Origin: Nostoc sp. UHCC 0702
GTDB taxonomy: Bacteria; Cyanobacteriota; Cyanobacteriia; Cyanobacteriales; Nostocaceae
Direction of reading: 5' to 3'
Length of the DNA stretch: 64,000 nt
Assembly: GCA_017164015.1 (NCBI GenBank)
Contig: CP071065.1
Coordinates: 4,131,918-4,195,917, forward strand
Shown here: piece after piece, positions 61,075 through 64,000 of the stretch
How positions within the stretch are numbered: position 1 is the first letter of the stretch
Layout of the letters: each line of letters opens with the position of its first letter
Translations under genes and position numbers: made by a program
The notes under the pieces: generated by a model
Told to the model about the DNA's origin: nothing
Database searches by the model: none
Seen by the model: only the letters and a program-made list of their open reading frames with translations

Positions 61075-62649
61075 ATGACTCAAGTTAATGGTAATCGTCT
61101 GAATGACGATAATGGCAACGGCAAGCGCATAAAAACAGAATCTTCGCTAGTTCCATCTAAAAATCAGCCAGCTAACAAAGCTTTAGTTAACCCAAACGAT
61201 AGTATTTTTGAGCAATCTGTTGTACTACGCCAATCTCCAATTTGGTCACGCACAATTATGATGACTCTGATAGGGTTAGCCTGTGCTGGAATTACTTGGG
61301 CTTGTTTGGCCAAAATTGAGCAAGTAGTGCCTGCTACTGGTCAATTAAAGCCTGAAGGAACAGTTAAAGATGTTCAAGCTCCTGTTAGTGGAGTAGTCAA
61401 AGAAATTTATGTCAAAGATGGACAAAGTGTCAAACAAGGTGATCTACTGTTAACTTTTGAAAGTGTTGCCACTGTTGCACAATTAAATTCATTAAAGAAG
61501 ATTCGTGCTGCCTTAATTCAAGAAAACCAGCTTTATCGCCGTCTGATGGGAGCTAGTTCTGCCATTGCATCAGAAGCTGAATTTTTACGCAATAAATTAC
61601 CAAGTGATGCCGCTTTTTTATTGAAAAGTAGGGCAGCATTAGTTGCAGAAAATGAATTACTGCGTACTGAATTGAAAAACTCCACTACAGGTGCAGGGCT
61701 AGGAGTTGATGAACAACAACGTCTACAAGTTTCTCAAGCAGAATTAAATTCTCGCGCTGCTGCGGCGCAGTTGGAAGTAGAAAAAATTAAAAAACAGTTT
61801 GCTCAAACTGAATATAAACTGGCAGATACTAAATCTGGTTTGGCTCTTCAGCAGAAGATTTTAGATAGACTGAAAATTCTATCACAAGAGGGTGGCATAT
61901 CTCAGCTTCAGTATCTTAACCAACAACAACAAGTACAAACCCTATCCGCAGAAGTAGCACAATTAATTGAAGAAAAGAAACGCCTCCAGTTTGATATTGA
62001 AAAAGGACGGCAGGAGTTAAACAATACTGTGGCTGTTTCTGGTAAAAACATTTTAGAAAAGATAGGCGATAATAAAAAACGCATTGCAGAAATCGATAGC
62101 CAATTTATGAAAATTGTGCTAGATAATGAACAAAATTTGGCAGATGTCAATAGCAAAATTTCTCAAGCTGAATTAAATTTCAAATATCAAGTAATTTATG
62201 CTCCTGTATCAGGAACAATTTTTGATTCGCAAGCCAAAAATCCAGGCTTCGTAGTCAATTCATCTGAAAAACTGATGCAAATCGTACCTAATGATAAATA
62301 TATAGGTGAGGTTTTTATCACTAACAAAGACATTGGTTTTGTACGTAAAGGTATGAAGGTTGATGTGAGAATTTCCACCTTTCCCTTTAGTGAGTTTGGC
62401 GATATCAAAGGAGAAGTTCTTGGGATAGCATCAGATGCATTACCACCAGACCAAACACACAATTTCTATCGATTTCCAGCTAAAATTAGTTTAGACAAGC
62501 AGTTTCTTGATGTTAAAGGTAAAACAATAACCTTGCAGTCAGGAATGGAGATTAGTGCCAATATTAAAGTACGTGAAGAACGGACTGTTATGAGTCTGTT
62601 TACCGAACTGTTTACCAAGCAAGTTGAGAGTCTTAAAGAAGTGCGTTAA
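61075..62649 (+). CDS. HlyD-family membrane fusion (adaptor) protein
   Basis: 524 residues. One membrane helix (MMTLIGLACAGITWACLA) near 62-80 follows a cytosolic tail. The lipoyl-like half VQAPVSGVVKEIYVKDGQSVKQGD near 100 and its partner VIYAPVSGTIFDSQAKNPGF near 375 sandwich a long coiled coil (about 125-360), the periplasmic hairpin that meets TolC. The C-terminal beta domain ends SGMEISANIKVREERTVM, typical of HlyD. It bridges the ABC transporter and an outer-membrane TolC, which is not in this window. Confidence 0.93.
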   Translation: MTQVNGNRLNDDNGNGKRIKTESSLVPSKNQPANKALVNPNDSIFEQSVVLRQSPIWSRTIMMTLIGLACAGITWACLAKIEQVVPATGQLKPEGTVKDVQAPVSGVVKEIYVKDGQSVKQGDLLLTFESVATVAQLNSLKKIRAALIQENQLYRRLMGASSAIASEAEFLRNKLPSDAAFLLKSRAALVAENELLRTELKNSTTGAGLGVDEQQRLQVSQAELNSRAAAAQLEVEKIKKQFAQTEYKLADTKSGLALQQKILDRLKILSQEGGISQLQYLNQQQQVQTLSAEVAQLIEEKKRLQFDIEKGRQELNNTVAVSGKNILEKIGDNKKRIAEIDSQFMKIVLDNEQNLADVNSKISQAELNFKYQVIYAPVSGTIFDSQAKNPGFVVNSSEKLMQIVPNDKYIGEVFITNKDIGFVRKGMKVDVRISTFPFSEFGDIKGEVLGIASDALPPDQTHNFYRFPAKISLDKQFLDVKGKTITLQSGMEISANIKVREERTVMSLFTELFTKQVESLKEVR

Positions 62650-62666
62650 TAGTTGTGAGTTGTCAG

Positions 62667-62745
62667 AAGTAGGTTGGGTTTCCTTACGTCAACCCAACTT
62701 TTACGAGGCTTTGTTGGGTTGCGCTATGCTTAACCCAACCTACTT
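62667..62745. repeat. Imperfect palindrome AAGTAGGTTGGGTT
   Basis: AAGTAGGTTGGGTT (62667-62680) is complementary to AACCCAACCTACTT (62732-62745) with further inner GTTGGGTT pairing. It may also terminate the exporter operon. Confidence 0.75.
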
Positions 62746-62780
62746 TTTTAGTTTGAAAACAGACCCTAAACAATTTAGTC

Positions 62781-62990
62781 CCCTCCCCTTATAAAGACTA
62801 CGGTGTACACATAAATGATCTAATCACCCCAAATCTTGTTTTGTAGGGTGTGTTACGCCGCAGGCTAACGCACCGCCAAAGATTTGTGGTGCGTTACGCA
62901 AGCGCGATAACGCACCCTACCAGACTCAAAGCTTTTGTGGTAATGGTTTTTTTGACTTGTGTGTACACCGTAGCCTTATAAAGGGGAGGG
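62781..62990. repeat. Composite element: one palindromic MITE inside another
   Basis: Outer ends of ~31 bp (62781-62811 and 62960-62990, including CTACGGTGTACACA) are inverted copies. The interior 62843-62920 is a separate palindrome with GTAGGGTG and CACCCTAC ends. Confidence 0.75.
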
Positions 62991-63152
62991 TTAGGGTGGG
63001 GTAAACCAATATTTACAGCACTTCCCAGTGTCATGAGGTACAAGAACCCCACCCCCAACCCCCTCCCCGCAAGCGATGAGGGGGCTATGATGTACCTTAT
63101 AACAAAGGAATCCGCTGTAATACACTACTACAGACTTTTCAAACAACCTCTC

Positions 63153-63334
63153 ATATGATGTCCGGCAAATTGCCCATAATAAAAACACCCCACCCCCAAC
63201 CCCTCCCCTTAGTAAGGGGAACTCGGGGCCCCCACGACCGCAGGGAGTGGGGATTAGGGGCAAGGGAGACAAAGCATCGCTTTGGCGGGGTGGGGTAAGC
63301 GCGGATATTAAGGGTAATTGAGCGGACATCATAT
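63153..63334. repeat. MITE copy D, complete, variant ends ATATGATGTCCG
   Basis: ATATGATGTCCG (63153-63164) pairs with CGGACATCATAT (63323-63334). The core with ACCCCACCCCCAACCCCTCC matches copies A-C, and a GGGGCCCC block is shared with copy C. Confidence 0.8.
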
Positions 63335-63347
63335 CATAGACATTTGT

Positions 63348-63379
63348 ATAGCGAAAGTCATTAAGTTGACTTTCGCTAT
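63348..63379 (-). terminator. 13-bp perfect hairpin after the RTX gene
   Basis: ATAGCGAAAGTCA (63348-63360) pairs with TGACTTTCGCTAT (63367-63379) with a 6-nt loop, 45 bp beyond the stop of the minus-strand RTX gene. Confidence 0.7.
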
Positions 63380-63423
63380 GCAGGTACTATGGGAAGGCTA
63401 ATGTATACACCGTTAGGAGCAAG

Positions 63424-64000
63424 CTAAACAACAAAGTTACTAGTCCCCAGTGTGCCTGTTAATCCAGTTAGCTCAATGATGGCATCGGTTTGGGCATTAA
63501 ACCCTGCTGTAGCATCATTGATAGCTACAAAGGTACGGCTACCAAAGGAGAATTGAGCAGCAGAGTTAGCTCCAAAATTAGCAGTGGTTAATTTGGATGC
63601 AATGCTAGTTGTATCAAGTGTTGCCACAGCTCCCCTATCAGAGAATCCAGTGCGTGCAGTGGAAACAAGGAATAGATCATTACCAACGTTAGCATTGAAA
63701 TCAGTAATCACATCAAAGTTACTGAGAAGAGAATCACCTAAGTTGCGGTAGTCAAAACGGTCTGCTCCCATTCCCCCAGTTAGAATATCTTTTCCTAGAC
63801 TACCATTGAGGGTATCATTTCCTGCACCACCATTCAGGGTATCATTAAAGTCTGCTTCATAGTTTATTTCAACAATGCCTCTACTAGTAAAGCTACCGGG
63901 CATATCATTCCATTTTCCACCAGAGTACATTTCTACATAATCCTCGTCCCCGACATTATTTGGTTCACCCGGAGACCAGTTATTGTAAGTAAAAGGTGTA
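63424..64000 (-). CDS. C-type lectin / RTX calcium-binding protein (truncated by window edge)
   Basis: The frame continues in from the right edge. Its first visible residues PFTYNNWSPGEPNN ... DEDYVEMYSGGKWNDMPG are the C-type lectin signature (WxPGEPNN and WND). Then GGAGNDTLNG and GGMGADRFDY are calcium-binding RTX nonapeptides, and the tail (DVITDFNANVGNDLFLVSTA ... NDATAGFNAQTDAIIELTG) is the usual C-terminal secretion region. RTX proteins leave the cell by type I secretion without a signal peptide. The adjacent ABC and HlyD genes are the obvious route. An internal ATG at 63930 is not the true start. It probably binds sugars outside the cell. Confidence 0.9.
   Translation of the reverse strand, partial: TPFTYNNWSPGEPNNVGDEDYVEMYSGGKWNDMPGSFTSRGIVEINYEADFNDTLNGGAGNDTLNGSLGKDILTGGMGADRFDYRNLGDSLLSNFDVITDFNANVGNDLFLVSTARTGFSDRGAVATLDTTSIASKLTTANFGANSAAQFSFGSRTFVAINDATAGFNAQTDAIIELTGLTGTLGTSNFVV

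Overview
The window comes from a filamentous, Nostocales-type cyanobacterium. The octamer GCGATCGC (HIP1) is scattered throughout, psaC (photosystem I) and a lumen-type thioredoxin-fold protein are present, heptamer and octamer short tandem repeats fill many intergenic gaps, and MITE-like palindromes are common. All calls come from reading the sequence; no database search was run.

Left (1-5.9 kb): a RiPP cluster. A divergent, truncated ABC exporter faces a 115-residue Gly/Arg/Cys-rich precursor. Then come a leader-binding ThiF/E1-like protein, a YcaO cyclodehydratase ending in PxPxP, and a SagB-type FMN dehydrogenase. This is the machinery for thiazole/oxazole-modified peptides (TOMM/LAP). 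The core has 13 cysteines in a GGC/RGC pattern.

6.5-12.9 kb: a conflict/defence region. A degraded gene precedes a four-gene run of GNAT-PIN multidomain protein, ASCH-domain protein, McrB-type AAA NTPase and McrC-type nuclease, followed by a convergent HicA-HicB pair. 13-30 kb: mostly core genes (murT-gatD, an SDR, a CoA-binding protein, a CPA1 antiporter, a DUF389 protein, an O-methyltransferase, trhO, tRNA-Ala(TGC), glmS). These are interrupted by an IS200/IS605 element (tnpA/tnpB), an orphan IS end and two transposase relics. Three 20-bp direct repeats sit just downstream of glmS, where Tn7-type elements insert.

30-48 kb: psaC, a large exported WD40/deacetylase-like/Ig-like/DUF4082 protein, a GNAT, a peptidoglycan-binding protein, a carotenoid oxygenase, a gene-free stretch holding a hairpin-rich putative RNA and several MITEs, a NACHT NTPase with an in-frame hexanucleotide array, UvsE, a DnaK-like protein and a glycosyltransferase-like protein.

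48.9-64 kb: a secretion and phosphorus-scavenging region. A 2704-residue protein without a signal peptide combines an endonuclease/phosphatase domain, phytase-like domains, two GDPD domains and DUF4114. Next to it are a type I secretion ABC transporter with a cNMP-binding domain and an HlyD adaptor, then a C-type lectin/RTX protein that runs off the right edge. The signal-less secreted proteins are plausible substrates of this exporter.
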